Part shown: positions 43,658 through 51,985 of the stretch, one piece after another | Numbering within the stretch: the first letter of the stretch is position 1 | Layout of the letters: each line of letters starts with the position of its first letter | Assembly (NCBI RefSeq): GCF_902506345.1 | Contig: NZ_LR733413.1 | Span: forward strand, 2,063,683 to 2,127,682 | Direction: 5' to 3' | DNA: 64,000 nucleotides | Source: Flavobacterium sp. 9R | GTDB lineage: Bacteria > Bacteroidota > Bacteroidia > Flavobacteriales > Flavobacteriaceae | Notes under the pieces: model-generated | Database searches by the model: none | The model's input: only the letters and a program-made list of their open reading frames with translations | Told to the model about the DNA's origin: nothing | Translations under genes and position numbers: made by a program

Positions 43658-46027
43658 TTATGATGGATTGAATAATAATCCAATGCTGAAAAACAATTTT
43701 ATCTTATTATTGTTCACCCAAGAGGTATCAAAAATGATAGGTCCTAAAAAGGTGTTGTACGAAATGGTAGCGCCGCTTGACAGTAACATGCTTGTGGCAT
43801 CTTGATCTTGCCATTTTCCTTTTGGTGCATAAAAATTTCTCTTGAAATCATTGAAGTCTTGAAAGCCGACAGCAGCAACATCAACATGTGGGATTAAATA
43901 GATTTTGGAGGCAAGATTAGTTTGTAAACTTAGGTTTACTTTTATGAATTGACTGACATTGAGTTCGTTTTCTTGTAAACCTGCAAATGTTACGCTGTTT
44001 TTCAAAGGATTTGGTGTGTAGCCTCCAATGAAGTATTTAGATGCATATCCAAACTGAGCGGTAGAAATTTGATTAGATTGTATTTTATCTTCAAACAATA
44101 GCCCTGCACTAGCTTCCATAATAAGAACTTTATTTTTTATCGGAATTCTATTTTCGTAGCTAAAGTTGAATTTTGTAAAGGGATTAAGGCTGCCGCTATA
44201 GTTTTGAGCACTATTGTTGGCATAGTTTATGTCAACATCTTGGCGAATCGAACGAGATAAGGCTACTTGTAGTTTGTTACCTGTTGAGGCAAAAAATACT
44301 TTGTTTAAATTATCCGTATGATAATGAACATCCATTTCTATTTGGTTGAGGTAGTAGCTTCTTAACGTGAAGATAGTATTAAAGCCTGGATCTGTTTTTG
44401 GGCGCAAATGGGTATAATGATAGTTGAGTCCGAAGCCAAAATAGTTTTTTAAAGAATTGATGTTTCTATTGATTTGGTTCTCAAAATGAAAGGCATTGAA
44501 TTGGAGATTGTCTGCTTTTTTACGTTGTATAAAAACATCTTGAGTAAGGCGCTGACCATAAGCTTCTGAGCGCCACCACCAATTTTTTTCTTGACCAAAT
44601 ATTTTTTGGTATTGCAATCTTATTCTAGGTTGTTGCGCAATATCACCAGTAACTAAAATTCGAGACGACTCTCCTAATAAATTCCTTCCAGTATAATTTA
44701 TGATGGCGCCAAAGCCTCTAAAAGTGTCAAAATGTAGCGAGGCTTTCATTTGGCTTTTGTAATATTCAGAGGCGTTGAGTTGTAGATGAGTTTTGTTGTC
44801 TTTTGAAAAAGTGGTGTAATTGATTTGATTGAACAGATTAGTTCCCATTGCTTTTCTAATTCCTTCGGCAATGTCTTCAATAGTATATTTGTTGTTTGTT
44901 TCTATACCAGCACGTTTTTTAACTAATTCAAGATTAGCGTCGCTAAAGTTGTTGTAAAGAATAGTGTCTAATACAAATGCTCTATCTAAAATAGGAAGTT
45001 GCGGTTTTGTCGTAGGGAAAGTTTTTAGTTTTTCGGCTAATGCTACCAAGGCTCGGATGTTTTGGTTTGTAGCAACTTTGCCTTCTTTATAAATTTCTTT
45101 ACTGGCATTAAAATCACCAGTAGAATAAGTTAAATTAGGATAATGGCTAAATAATATATCGCAGAGTTTTTTGTTTTTTTCATTCTTTAAATTACTTGTA
45201 AGCATAGTCGATTGAAAAATAAGCGTCGAAAGATTTTCTAGTTTTTCAATAGTTACTTTATCGTCTCCTACATCGCTCCCAATAATGATATCGGCACCCA
45301 TATTTTTGGCAATATCAGTGGGGAAATTGTCTAGCATTCCGCCATCTACCAAAATGGTGTTTTGGTAAGGTACTGGTTTGAATACACCTGGAATAGACAT
45401 ACTTGCTCTCATTGCTAAGCCAATGGAACCTTCGCCAAGAATGACTGTTTTTCCATTCAAAATGTCAGTGGCTACTGCTCGATATGGAATCGGTAATTTG
45501 TCGAAATTAGAAACGTTATAGGCGGGATAAGTGATTAGCGAAATGAATTCTCTAAGATTTTGGTCATTTAATAAGGAGGATTTAATGACAGGTTTGTAAT
45601 TTTTCACATCGATGTCTATTAAATAGCGACTGAATTCGCCCATTTCCTCTACGCTAACGTTGTTTAGGGAAACCTTTCCGCCTAACAATTCGTCCCAACG
45701 AGTACTATTAGCAATTTTGGCAATACTGTCACCGGAATAACCCATGGCGTATAATCCTCCCACAACACTTCCCATACTAGTTCCAATAACCAAATCAGGT
45801 ACGATGCCCAGCGAATCGAGAGCTTGAATCACAGGAATATGCGCAATTCCTTTGGCTCCGCCACCACTAAGAACTAAAGCTACTTTTGGTTTTTTATTCT
45901 GTGAAAAATGATGTTGCGGTACTGTCAATAACACAATCAATAAGAAAAAAGACAGCCAATGTGACTTGAAAGTAAACTTGTTCAAAGGATAAAAATCGAT
46001 TCTAAAGTGCTCTTTTTTTTGTTTCAT
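43658..46027 (-). CDS. Patatin-like phospholipase with BamA-type barrel (PlpD-like)
   Basis: 789 residues. After a hydrophobic N-terminal region the patatin domain begins VALVLSGGGAKGIAHIPVIQ (oxyanion hole GGGAKG), with the nucleophile in IGTSMGSVVGG (G-x-S-x-G) and the Asp in LVDGGMLDNFP, so the Ser-Asp dyad is intact. After about residue 330 a POTRA-like segment (RAFVLDTILYNNFSDANLEL) and a roughly 16-stranded barrel to the end (SIGLLFNPS) follow. This matches PlpD-type outer membrane phospholipases that secrete or present their own patatin domain. It acts on membrane lipids; target and host relevance unknown. Confidence 0.9.
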   Translation of the reverse strand: MKQKKEHFRIDFYPLNKFTFKSHWLSFFLLIVLLTVPQHHFSQNKKPKVALVLSGGGAKGIAHIPVIQALDSLGIVPDLVIGTSMGSVVGGLYAMGYSGDSIAKIANSTRWDELLGGKVSLNNVSVEEMGEFSRYLIDIDVKNYKPVIKSSLLNDQNLREFISLITYPAYNVSNFDKLPIPYRAVATDILNGKTVILGEGSIGLAMRASMSIPGVFKPVPYQNTILVDGGMLDNFPTDIAKNMGADIIIGSDVGDDKVTIEKLENLSTLIFQSTMLTSNLKNEKNKKLCDILFSHYPNLTYSTGDFNASKEIYKEGKVATNQNIRALVALAEKLKTFPTTKPQLPILDRAFVLDTILYNNFSDANLELVKKRAGIETNNKYTIEDIAEGIRKAMGTNLFNQINYTTFSKDNKTHLQLNASEYYKSQMKASLHFDTFRGFGAIINYTGRNLLGESSRILVTGDIAQQPRIRLQYQKIFGQEKNWWWRSEAYGQRLTQDVFIQRKKADNLQFNAFHFENQINRNINSLKNYFGFGLNYHYTHLRPKTDPGFNTIFTLRSYYLNQIEMDVHYHTDNLNKVFFASTGNKLQVALSRSIRQDVDINYANNSAQNYSGSLNPFTKFNFSYENRIPIKNKVLIMEASAGLLFEDKIQSNQISTAQFGYASKYFIGGYTPNPLKNSVTFAGLQENELNVSQFIKVNLSLQTNLASKIYLIPHVDVAAVGFQDFNDFKRNFYAPKGKWQDQDATSMLLSSGATISYNTFLGPIIFDTSWVNNNKIKLFFSIGLLFNPS

Positions 46028-46225
46028 ATTTTGGAGGCCAATAAGTTAGCGAACTCATTCTTTTTGTTGCCTTCTAAAATACTAAATTAGAACAAGAAAC
46101 AAACGTTCTTCTTTTGTTAAAGTTTTGAGTGCTTGATGGTTGATGAATCTTGGTGTTTTTTATAATCAATTTCTTTTGGTTAAAAGAAATTGAAAAGGTT
46201 TCTTAGAAAAAAGTATTGGAAAAGG

Positions 46226-46273
46226 AAACCCTCACAGTACAACTGAATTTAGTTCAGTTTTCTGCAAGGGTTT
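46226..46273. repeat. Nested hairpin of the CCCTCACAG type (copy 1)
   Basis: AAACCCT at the left (46226-46232) pairs with AGGGTTT (46267-46273); inside it AACTGAA pairs with TTCAGTT. The outer pair is shared with the hairpins at 47865 and 49612. It lies in a 339-bp gap (46028-46366) between the patatin gene and the DUF6249-like gene, and may be the terminator of the latter. The rest of the gap holds no gene that I can see. Confidence 0.55.
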
Positions 46274-46366
46274 GTTTGTAGTCTAAGTGATTTGGAAAAG
46301 TTTACTCAAAAGTTGCGTTTTCCTGAAAACAAGTTATTTATAATATCCTAAAATAGAAATGATAAT

Positions 46367-46714
46367 TTACTGTTGGTCAAGTTTTTTAGTCATTGTAAAA
46401 CCAATAAATAATGCGGCACCAGCCATTGTGAAAATAGTTGCAGGATATAATGCGCTTTCATTTAAGGAAGTGTATGTCGAAAGTAACAATGCTATAAATA
46501 CGCCTATACCTATACCCATAAGTAATAATGCCAAGTTTAAAAGTATTATTTTTGAAAATGAGGTTGAGCTTTTATCTCTGCCCATAAAAATGCTTGCATC
46601 AATACCTTTTTCGATAAGTGCCAAACGTTCTTTGTTTCTTGTTGATAGATAAAGGTAAATAATACCGAAAATTGCTAAGAACAAGCTGATTGGAATTAAA
46701 ATTTCTGCGATCAT
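46367..46714 (-). CDS. Small membrane protein, DUF6249-like
   Basis: 115 residues from the ATG at 46714. A first TM helix (residues 3-22, ILIPISLFLAIFGIIYLYL) is followed by a short charged stretch STRNKERLALIEKGIDASIF, then two further hydrophobic segments (LLLMGIGIGVFIALLLSTY; ATIFTMAGAALFIGFTM) and a short basic tail. The pattern of one helix, then an ERLALIEKG motif, then two helices matches DUF6249 proteins. Function unknown. Convergent with nothing; divergent from the ECF sigma gene, whose start is 140 bp away. Confidence 0.8.
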   Translation of the reverse strand: MIAEILIPISLFLAIFGIIYLYLSTRNKERLALIEKGIDASIFMGRDKSSTSFSKIILLNLALLLMGIGIGVFIALLLSTYTSLNESALYPATIFTMAGAALFIGFTMTKKLDQQ

Positions 46715-46853
46715 AATTTTTTTGATTTTAAATTGATTAATGTATTTGTTAGCTATGACGACGCTGTTTAAGATTAGGTTACACATTTTTTGAAAAAAAT
46801 ATTTCTTGCGTTTTATTGTAACCTATAGCAAAGACTTGTCGTCTGATGTAAAT

Positions 46854-47444
46854 ATGAACAGTTTTAAAGAGCAATACTATATTACTAAAATCCTCGAAGG
46901 TGACTCGAATGCATTTGCTGTATTGGTCGATCAATACAAAGATTTGGTCTTTTCGTTGTCTTTGAAAATGCTTAAAAATAGGGAAGAAGCCGAGGAAGCT
47001 GCTCAGGATACTTTTGTAAAAGTGTTTAAGTCACTTAATAATTTTAAAGGGGATTCAAAATTTTCAACTTGGATTTACAAAGTAACTTATAATACTTGTT
47101 TAGATCAACTCAAAAAGAACAAAAGAGTGCAGGATACGATTCCGATAGATGATTTTTCTGAGAATCAAATACAAAACTTAGAAAATGTTTTGGATGCTAT
47201 CGATGAAAGAGATCGAAATAAAATGATTCAGGATTGTATTCATTTGTTGCCGAGCGAAGAAGCTTTTTTATTGATCTTGTTTTATTTTGAAGAACAATCT
47301 TTGGAGGAAATTTCAAAGATTATAGATTGTACTGCCAATAATGTTAAAGTGAAACTTTATAGAAGCAGAAAAAAAATTGCTTCTATTTTAAAAATGCGTT
47401 TAGAACCCGAAATACTTGAATGTTATGGAAGCAAACGAAAATAA
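46854..47444 (+). CDS. ECF-type RNA polymerase sigma factor
   Basis: 196 residues from the ATG at 46854; upstream in-frame starts would add a stretch without sigma features. Region 2 is seen in DQYKDLVFSLSLKMLKNREE and AEEAAQDTFVKVFKSLNNF, with FSTWIYKVTYNTCLDQLKKN (region 2.4-like). Region 4 follows with EQSLEEISKIIDCTANNVKV and KLYRSRKKI. Directs transcription of a stress or envelope regulon, not identified. Its end overlaps the next gene's start by 20 bp, so the pair is coupled. Confidence 0.93.
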   Translation: MNSFKEQYYITKILEGDSNAFAVLVDQYKDLVFSLSLKMLKNREEAEEAAQDTFVKVFKSLNNFKGDSKFSTWIYKVTYNTCLDQLKKNKRVQDTIPIDDFSENQIQNLENVLDAIDERDRNKMIQDCIHLLPSEEAFLLILFYFEEQSLEEISKIIDCTANNVKVKLYRSRKKIASILKMRLEPEILECYGSKRK

Positions 47445-47829
47445 AGACCTAGAAAAATTAGTAGATAAGATGATGAGTGATCTAACTTTAGAATCACCTT
47501 CTATTGATTTTACTTCAAAAGTAATGGCTCAAGTTGCGGCAACAAAAGTAAGTGAGGTTACTTTGTATAAACCTTTAATTCCAAAATCAATATTTATAGC
47601 TGTTTTTGGATTTACTTGTTTGTTGACAATTTATCTTTCTATTTATGGTGAAACGACACCCGAAAGTTGGTTGAATTTTATTAACTACGAAAAGTTATTC
47701 AATACTAGATTATTGAAAGGATTTACAATTTCTACAATTTCGATGTATGCTATTGTGGCTTCTACAGTTATGTTTTGTATTCAAATAGGTTTTTTAAAAA
47801 ATTACTTTAACAAACGAATTGGAGTTTAA
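47425..47829 (+). CDS. Membrane protein coupled to the ECF sigma factor (putative anti-sigma)
   Basis: 134 residues from the ATG at 47425. The N-terminal 50 residues are charged and helical (NKDLEKLVDKMMSDLTLESP) and stay in the cytoplasm; two TM segments follow (IFIAVFGFTCLLTIYLSIYG; ISMYAIVASTVMFCIQIGF). The order sigma gene then membrane protein with a 20-bp overlap is how anti-sigma factors are encoded, so this is likely the anti-sigma partner. No zinc-binding anti-sigma motif is present, so the family is not one I can name. Confidence 0.65.
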   Translation: MEANENKDLEKLVDKMMSDLTLESPSIDFTSKVMAQVAATKVSEVTLYKPLIPKSIFIAVFGFTCLLTIYLSIYGETTPESWLNFINYEKLFNTRLLKGFTISTISMYAIVASTVMFCIQIGFLKNYFNKRIGV

Positions 47830-47859
47830 ATTATTTTATTGTTGAAATTGCCCAAAAAA

Positions 47860-47890
47860 CAACAAACCCTCACAGTAATGTGAGGGTTAA
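47860..47890 (-). terminator. Hairpin of the CCCTCACA type (copy 2)
   Basis: 10-bp perfect stem AACCCTCACA/TGTGAGGGTT (47865-47874 with 47879-47888), loop GTAA. The T-rich side is on the minus strand, so it serves the toxin-antitoxin unit that ends at 47943. Confidence 0.65.
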
Positions 47891-47942
47891 TATATGCGCT
47901 ATTTGATTTGGGTAAGGTTACCTTGTGTTGAAATTTAAATAG

Positions 47943-48224
47943 TTATTTGTCATTATAATGTCCTAAAGCAGAAATGATAATCACTACTACTTCGTGGTCA
48001 ATAATTTCATAAATTAATCGGTCTTTTTTGTTAATTTGTCTAGACCATACATTTTCGGTTTTGTATTTAAGTTTTTCAGGCTTACCAATTCCAGTTGTTG
48101 GATGTATTTCTAATTCCAGAAATATCTTTTCAATTTTTGAAATATCTGTTTTTTTACCTGACTTTTTTATTTTAGATAAATCAGCAAGGGCTTCTTTGCT
48201 TATTTCTATTGTATATCTGCCCAT
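47943..48224 (-). CDS. Txe/YoeB family toxin
   Basis: 93 residues. The YoeB/Txe pattern is clear: EALADLSKIKKSGKKTDISK, GIGKPEKLKYKTENVWSRQI then NKKDRLIYEI and a C-terminal IISALGHYNDK (the GHY-like end with the catalytic His and Tyr). A ribosome-dependent mRNA endoribonuclease is expected. It overlaps the antitoxin by 19 bp, typical for a coupled pair. Confidence 0.88.
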   Translation of the reverse strand: MGRYTIEISKEALADLSKIKKSGKKTDISKIEKIFLELEIHPTTGIGKPEKLKYKTENVWSRQINKKDRLIYEIIDHEVVVIIISALGHYNDK

Positions 48225-48430
48225 ATATTTTTGGCATCTACTTTGGTGTAGTTTTCTTCTCTGTAGGTAGCATCTTGAAAATTTTTATGATGTTTTTCTA
48301 ACCTTTCGATTATCTCGGGATTTGTAATTTCATTATTTTGCTCAATTACTTCCACATCAAATGCTTTCAAAATTTTTTTGATGATGGCAATTTGAGAAAT
48401 GTCTTTTATGTTTACCGTTAATGTAGTCAT
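48206..48430 (-). CDS. Antitoxin of the YoeB-type pair
   Basis: 74 residues. A short beta-rich N-terminal part (MTTLTVNIKDISQIAIIKKI) and an acidic helical C-terminus (EIIERLEKHHKNFQDATYRE) rather than the usual YefM fold. It resembles small DUF2683-type proteins that accompany Txe/YoeB toxins in Flavobacteriia. A CAAAGATA box (TATCTTTG on the minus strand, matching TAnnTTTG) lies at 48455-48462, just upstream. Confidence 0.75.
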   Translation of the reverse strand: MTTLTVNIKDISQIAIIKKILKAFDVEVIEQNNEITNPEIIERLEKHHKNFQDATYREENYTKVDAKNIWADIQ

Positions 48431-48564
48431 TTTGATAAGTAATCAATTAAGATACAAAGATATAGAATATTTGAACTTATTGTTGTTTGTTTGATTGTTA
48501 AAAAAACTCCTAGACTTGGAAAGAATAGGAGTTTTGGTGTTTTGAGATTTCGAAAAAAGTATTT

Positions 48565-48879
48565 TTACTGATTAATTAATTCTTCTTGCTCAGTTCCAAA
48601 CACTTTTACCAAGAAATCTTTTATTGAAGGAGCGAGCATTTTGTATAGTTCAATTTTATTTTCGGGGACATCTTTTTCAGATATTGTCAAGAAATAAACA
48701 ATTGCTTTTGGGACTTCTAAAGCTTCACAAATTTTTTCCAATGTTTCTGGGTTTGGTTCATAAACACCATTGATAATTTGTGATAATGCAGTTGGGCTTT
48801 TTCCAATTTTTTTAGAAAGTTCAATTTGTGTAATTCCTTTTTTCTTAATAATTGAACTAATTACTTCTCCTATTTTCAT
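48565..48879 (-). CDS. XRE family helix-turn-helix regulator
   Basis: 104 residues. The N-terminal 60 residues form a Cro/C1-type HTH: GEVISSIIKKKGITQIELSK, KIGKSPTALSQIINGVYEPN, then TLEKICEALEVPKAIVYFL. A short C-terminal helical part (residues 68-104) may be for dimerisation. Repressor of its own operon is likely, through the palindrome at 49573-49591. The upstream genes of the cassette are a 59-residue and a 145-residue protein gene, with a 15-bp gap to the former. Confidence 0.88.
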   Translation of the reverse strand: MKIGEVISSIIKKKGITQIELSKKIGKSPTALSQIINGVYEPNPETLEKICEALEVPKAIVYFLTISEKDVPENKIELYKMLAPSIKDFLVKVFGTEQEELINQ

Positions 48880-48894
48880 AATTTAATTTTATTG

Positions 48895-49074
48895 TCAAAA
48901 GAAATCAGATATTATTTTTATTAAACAAGCAATAATCTCCAAAATTTTTAATTCTGTTTTGGCATTCGTTAATTCTTCTTTAATTTCTGATAATAATTTT
49001 TTATTTTCTTCTGATGTTTTTTCTGAAGCAATAGCTTCATTTATTTTTTCTATTATATGTTTCATCTGTTTCAT
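48895..49074 (-). CDS. 59-residue hypothetical protein (helix then hydrophobic tail)
   Basis: The frame has 59 codons: MKQMKHIIEKINEAIASEKT then SEENKKLLSEIKEELTNAKT then ELKILEIIACLIKIISDFF. The first 40 residues are charged and look like a coiled coil or helix pair; the last 15-18 are hydrophobic (ILEIIACLIKIISDFF) with few charges, a possible membrane-touching helix. No family recognised. It stands between a 145-residue gene (40 bp upstream) and the XRE regulator (15 bp downstream). Its AT-richness equals that of its neighbours in the cassette. Confidence 0.65.
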   Translation of the reverse strand: MKQMKHIIEKINEAIASEKTSEENKKLLSEIKEELTNAKTELKILEIIACLIKIISDFF

Positions 49075-49113
49075 TGTATTAATATTATAATGAGGTGCTT
49101 TACCTCACTAATC

Positions 49114-49551
49114 CTAATTAAATACAATAACTGAATGTGTGTCGTCTAAGTTTTTGAAATTGAAACAACAAATTTTTCTAATCTGTTCTCTTTTATTTTG
49201 TAATAATTTTTTTCTAAGATTATTTATGTTTTTTAAAACTCCGGATAATGATTTAAACGATTTCTTAGATATTTCAAAAAGTGTTCTATTTATATAGTAG
49301 TTGTATAATTGTTTGCTAAAGTTTGCATTAAAAGTATTATCATTAGAGAAAAGAAGCTCTTCTAATTCTTTTAATGAAAGATTGTCTAAGTACTTTTTGG
49401 TAGCTAGCCAATCGTCTTCTTCATAGAACAGTTTTTTCAAAACATCCAAAGAAGACTGGATATCCTTAAAGCTATTTTCCATAGCTAAAACTATAGCGTC
49501 AATGCTTTTTTGAAGTTTAAATGTATTGATGTAGAATTTGGTATTATTCAT
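49114..49551 (-). CDS. Hypothetical cytoplasmic helical protein, first gene of the XRE cassette
   Basis: 145 residues, no signal peptide or TM segment. Mostly helical by composition (SIDAIVLAMENSFKDIQSSL, KYLDNLSLKELEELLFSND, LSGVLKNINNLRKKLLQNKR), ending in a short segment RKICCFNFKNLDDTHSVIVF with two adjacent Cys. I do not recognise the family. A palindrome just upstream and the two genes behind it suggest a self-regulated accessory cassette. Confidence 0.6.
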   Translation of the reverse strand: MNNTKFYINTFKLQKSIDAIVLAMENSFKDIQSSLDVLKKLFYEEDDWLATKKYLDNLSLKELEELLFSNDNTFNANFSKQLYNYYINRTLFEISKKSFKSLSGVLKNINNLRKKLLQNKREQIRKICCFNFKNLDDTHSVIVFN

Positions 49552-49572
49552 AAATGATTAATTATTAAGCTA

Positions 49573-49591
49573 ATTTAAGTAAAACTTAAAT
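49573..49591. promoter_or_regulatory. Palindromic putative operator of the XRE cassette
   Basis: ATTTAAGT (49573-49580) - AAA - ACTTAAAT (49584-49591), a perfect 8-3-8 palindrome 22 bp before the start of the 145-residue gene. Its position over the promoter region fits binding by the XRE regulator. Confidence 0.5.
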
Positions 49592-49611
49592 AACAACCAA
49601 ATTATTTTAAT

Positions 49612-49640
49612 AAAAAAACCCTCACATTTCTGCAAGGGTT
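49612..49640 (-). terminator. Rho-independent terminator after ahcY (CCCTCACA type, copy 3)
   Basis: AACCCT/AGGGTT outer stem with inner CA/TG pairs around a 2x2 internal mismatch, then seven T on the minus strand. ahcY ends at 49671. Confidence 0.75.
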
Positions 49641-49670
49641 CTGAATTATCACTAAGGACTAATTACTAAA

Positions 49671-50987
49671 TTAGTATCTGTAATATTCTGGTTTGAATGG
49701 ACCTTGAACTTCAACACCAATGTATTCTGCTTGATCTTGACGTAAAGTCTCTAATTCAACACCTAATTTAGCTAAGTGCAACATCGCTACTTTTTCATCT
49801 AAATGCTTTGGTAACATATACACTTCATTTTTGTAAGCAGCACTGTTTTTCCACAATTCGATTTGAGCCAAAGTTTGGTTAGTAAATGAGTTACTCATTA
49901 CAAAACTTGGGTGACCTGTAGCACAACCAAGGTTTACCAAACGACCTTCTGCCAAAATGATGATGTCATTACCGTTGATAGTATATTTGTCAACTTGTGG
50001 TTTGATTTCGATTTTTGAAGCGCCGTGGTTTTTGTTCAACCAAGCCATATCAATTTCGTTATCAAAGTGTCCGATGTTACAAACGATAGTTTTGTCTTTC
50101 ATTTTTTCAAAATGAGAACCCAAAACGATGTCTTTGTTTCCAGTTGTAGTAATAATGATATCAGCTGTAGCGATAACAGTATCTAATTTTTTAACTTCAA
50201 AACCGTCCATTGCAGCTTGCAAAGCACAAATTGGATCAATTTCAGTAACCGTTACAATAGATCCAGCACCTCTAAAAGAAGCAGCTGTTCCTTTTCCTAC
50301 GTCTCCGTATCCACAAACGATTACTCTTTTTCCAGCCAACATAATATCTGTAGCACGACGAACTGCATCAACAGCAGATTCTTTACAACCGTATTTGTTG
50401 TCAAATTTAGATTTAGTAACAGAGTCGTTTACGTTGATCGCTGGCATTGGTAATGTTCCCGCTTTTACTCTTTCGTATAATCTGTGAACACCAGTAGTGG
50501 TTTCTTCAGACAATCCTTTGATTCCGGCAACCAATTCTGGGTAACGATCAATAACCATATTAGTCAAATCTCCACCGTCATCCAAAATCATATTCAATGG
50601 TTTTCTGTCTTCACCAAAGAACAACGTTTGCTCAATACACCAGTCAAAAGACTCTTCGTCAAGACCTTTCCAAGCATACACCTGAATTCCAGCAGCAGCA
50701 ATAGCAGCAGCAGCCTGATCTTGAGTAGAAAAAATGTTACAAGAACTCCAAGTCACTTCAGCTCCAAGCGCAATCAAAGTCTCGATCAAAACTGCAGTTT
50801 GAATCGTCATATGTAAACATCCTGCAATACGAGCTCCCTTCAAAGGTTGTTCGTCTTTGTATTCTGCACGAAGCGCCATCAAACCTGGCATTTCAGCTTC
50901 TGCTAATTCAATTTCTTTTCTTCCCCAAGCTGCTAAGGAAATGTCTTTCACTTTGTAAGCCACATAAGGCATAGTTGCTGTACTCAT
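49671..50987 (-). CDS. ahcY: Adenosylhomocysteinase
   Basis: 438 residues. Splits S-adenosylhomocysteine to adenosine and homocysteine, keeping methylation going. The NAD-binding loop is [12 protein letters not shown] at about residue 223, with [20 protein letters not shown] before it, [17 protein letters not shown] after it and the C-terminal [10 protein letters not shown], which closes the NAD site of the neighbouring subunit. An insertion typical of plant and eukaryotic forms is absent. A TAAATTTG box lies upstream at 51019-51026 on the minus strand. Single gene with a clear terminator. Confidence 0.97.
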   Translation of the reverse strand: MSTATMPYVAYKVKDISLAAWGRKEIELAEAEMPGLMALRAEYKDEQPLKGARIAGCLHMTIQTAVLIETLIALGAEVTWSSCNIFSTQDQAAAAIAAAGIQVYAWKGLDEESFDWCIEQTLFFGEDRKPLNMILDDGGDLTNMVIDRYPELVAGIKGLSEETTTGVHRLYERVKAGTLPMPAINVNDSVTKSKFDNKYGCKESAVDAVRRATDIMLAGKRVIVCGYGDVGKGTAASFRGAGSIVTVTEIDPICALQAAMDGFEVKKLDTVIATADIIITTTGNKDIVLGSHFEKMKDKTIVCNIGHFDNEIDMAWLNKNHGASKIEIKPQVDKYTINGNDIIILAEGRLVNLGCATGHPSFVMSNSFTNQTLAQIELWKNSAAYKNEVYMLPKHLDEKVAMLHLAKLGVELETLRQDQAEYIGVEVQGPFKPEYYRY

Positions 50988-51143
50988 TTATAGTATATTT
51001 GTATATTGAAATTTTTTGCAAATTTACGTAATAAGTTTAGAAATAAACGAATTTCTATAAGATTTGTGAATTGTTTAATTCCTTAAGCGTTAGAATTTTA
51101 AATGCCTTGTCAATTGCACATACAAAGTTGGTCAACTATAAGG

Positions 51144-51215
51144 AGCTAATCCTGCTGTCCACTATATCTTGTATGGCGAACCCCGCCATACAAGGATGCC
51201 GTTCCCATCAGGGCT
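51144..51215 (-). repeat. Structured intergenic repeat family A, copy 5
   Basis: Reverse orientation. CTAATCCTGCTG, TATATC, perfect hairpin TTGTATGGCG/CGCCATACAA-like with loop AACCC, then GGATGCCG and CATCAGGGCT. Divergent gap between ahcY and the phosphopantetheinyl transferase gene. Confidence 0.75.
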
Positions 51216-51283
51216 AGGCAATGTGCTAAACAACAAGAGAATTGTATTCAAAAACCAAACTATAAACGACACCTTATTTACAA

Positions 51284-51928
51284 ATGCCGTTATTCAAAAC
51301 CCTCCAGTATACTCAAGAAACTACACTCTATGTCTGGCACATCACTGAGATGTTCTCGGATTTATACGAACAAGTACACTTGAACACAATTAGCACCCAA
51401 CGACTCAACGGAATGAAGTCGCAATTGCATCAGCGCGCCTTTTTGAGTGTTCGAAAATTACTAGCCGAAGCTGGATATACCGACTTTGATTTGTTTTATG
51501 ATGCTTCAGGCAAGCCTCATTTGAACGACAAAAAATACATTTCCATTACGCATTCACACGAATTCTCGGCCATCATCATAAGCAATCAAACTGTCGGGAT
51601 TGATATCGAATTGCAACGAGAAAAAATCCTTCGCATCGCCGATAAATTTGTCGATACTGCTGAGTTATCTCGACTGCAAAGCTTCTCAACAGAAGATTAT
51701 ATTCGCAAGTTAACAGTAAAATGGGGCGCCAAAGAAGCCATTTTCAAAATATGCAACGAAAAAGGCATTAGTTTTAAGAACCACATCAAAGTCAGTCCAT
51801 TTGAGTTAGACCAAAAGGAAACCACAGCCATTTTGGATTTCGAAAAAAAGAAGCAATGGTTTACTATTTGTTTTGATGAGTTCGATTCATTTACTTTAGT
51901 TTATGCTTTTGAAAAAAACGAGCAATAG
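51284..51928 (+). CDS. 4'-phosphopantetheinyl transferase superfamily protein
   Basis: 214 residues, the longer Sfp/AcpT-like class. The two motifs are present: VGIDIELQ (metal-binding Asp and Glu) at about residue 104-111 and VKWGAKEAIFKI (W-x-x-KEA-x-x-K) at about residue 145, with SITHSHEFSAII earlier. Transfers phosphopantetheine from CoA to a carrier protein. Because it stands next to GGGP synthase rather than acpP, its carrier could be either the fatty acid ACP or a specialised one; the sequence does not tell. Confidence 0.88.
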   Translation: MPLFKTLQYTQETTLYVWHITEMFSDLYEQVHLNTISTQRLNGMKSQLHQRAFLSVRKLLAEAGYTDFDLFYDASGKPHLNDKKYISITHSHEFSAIIISNQTVGIDIELQREKILRIADKFVDTAELSRLQSFSTEDYIRKLTVKWGAKEAIFKICNEKGISFKNHIKVSPFELDQKETTAILDFEKKKQWFTICFDEFDSFTLVYAFEKNEQ

Positions 51929-51985
51929 TATGTATTCTTTCAGTAGTTTTGTGTCAACTCAGCAAATGGCTGTAAGATGATTATT

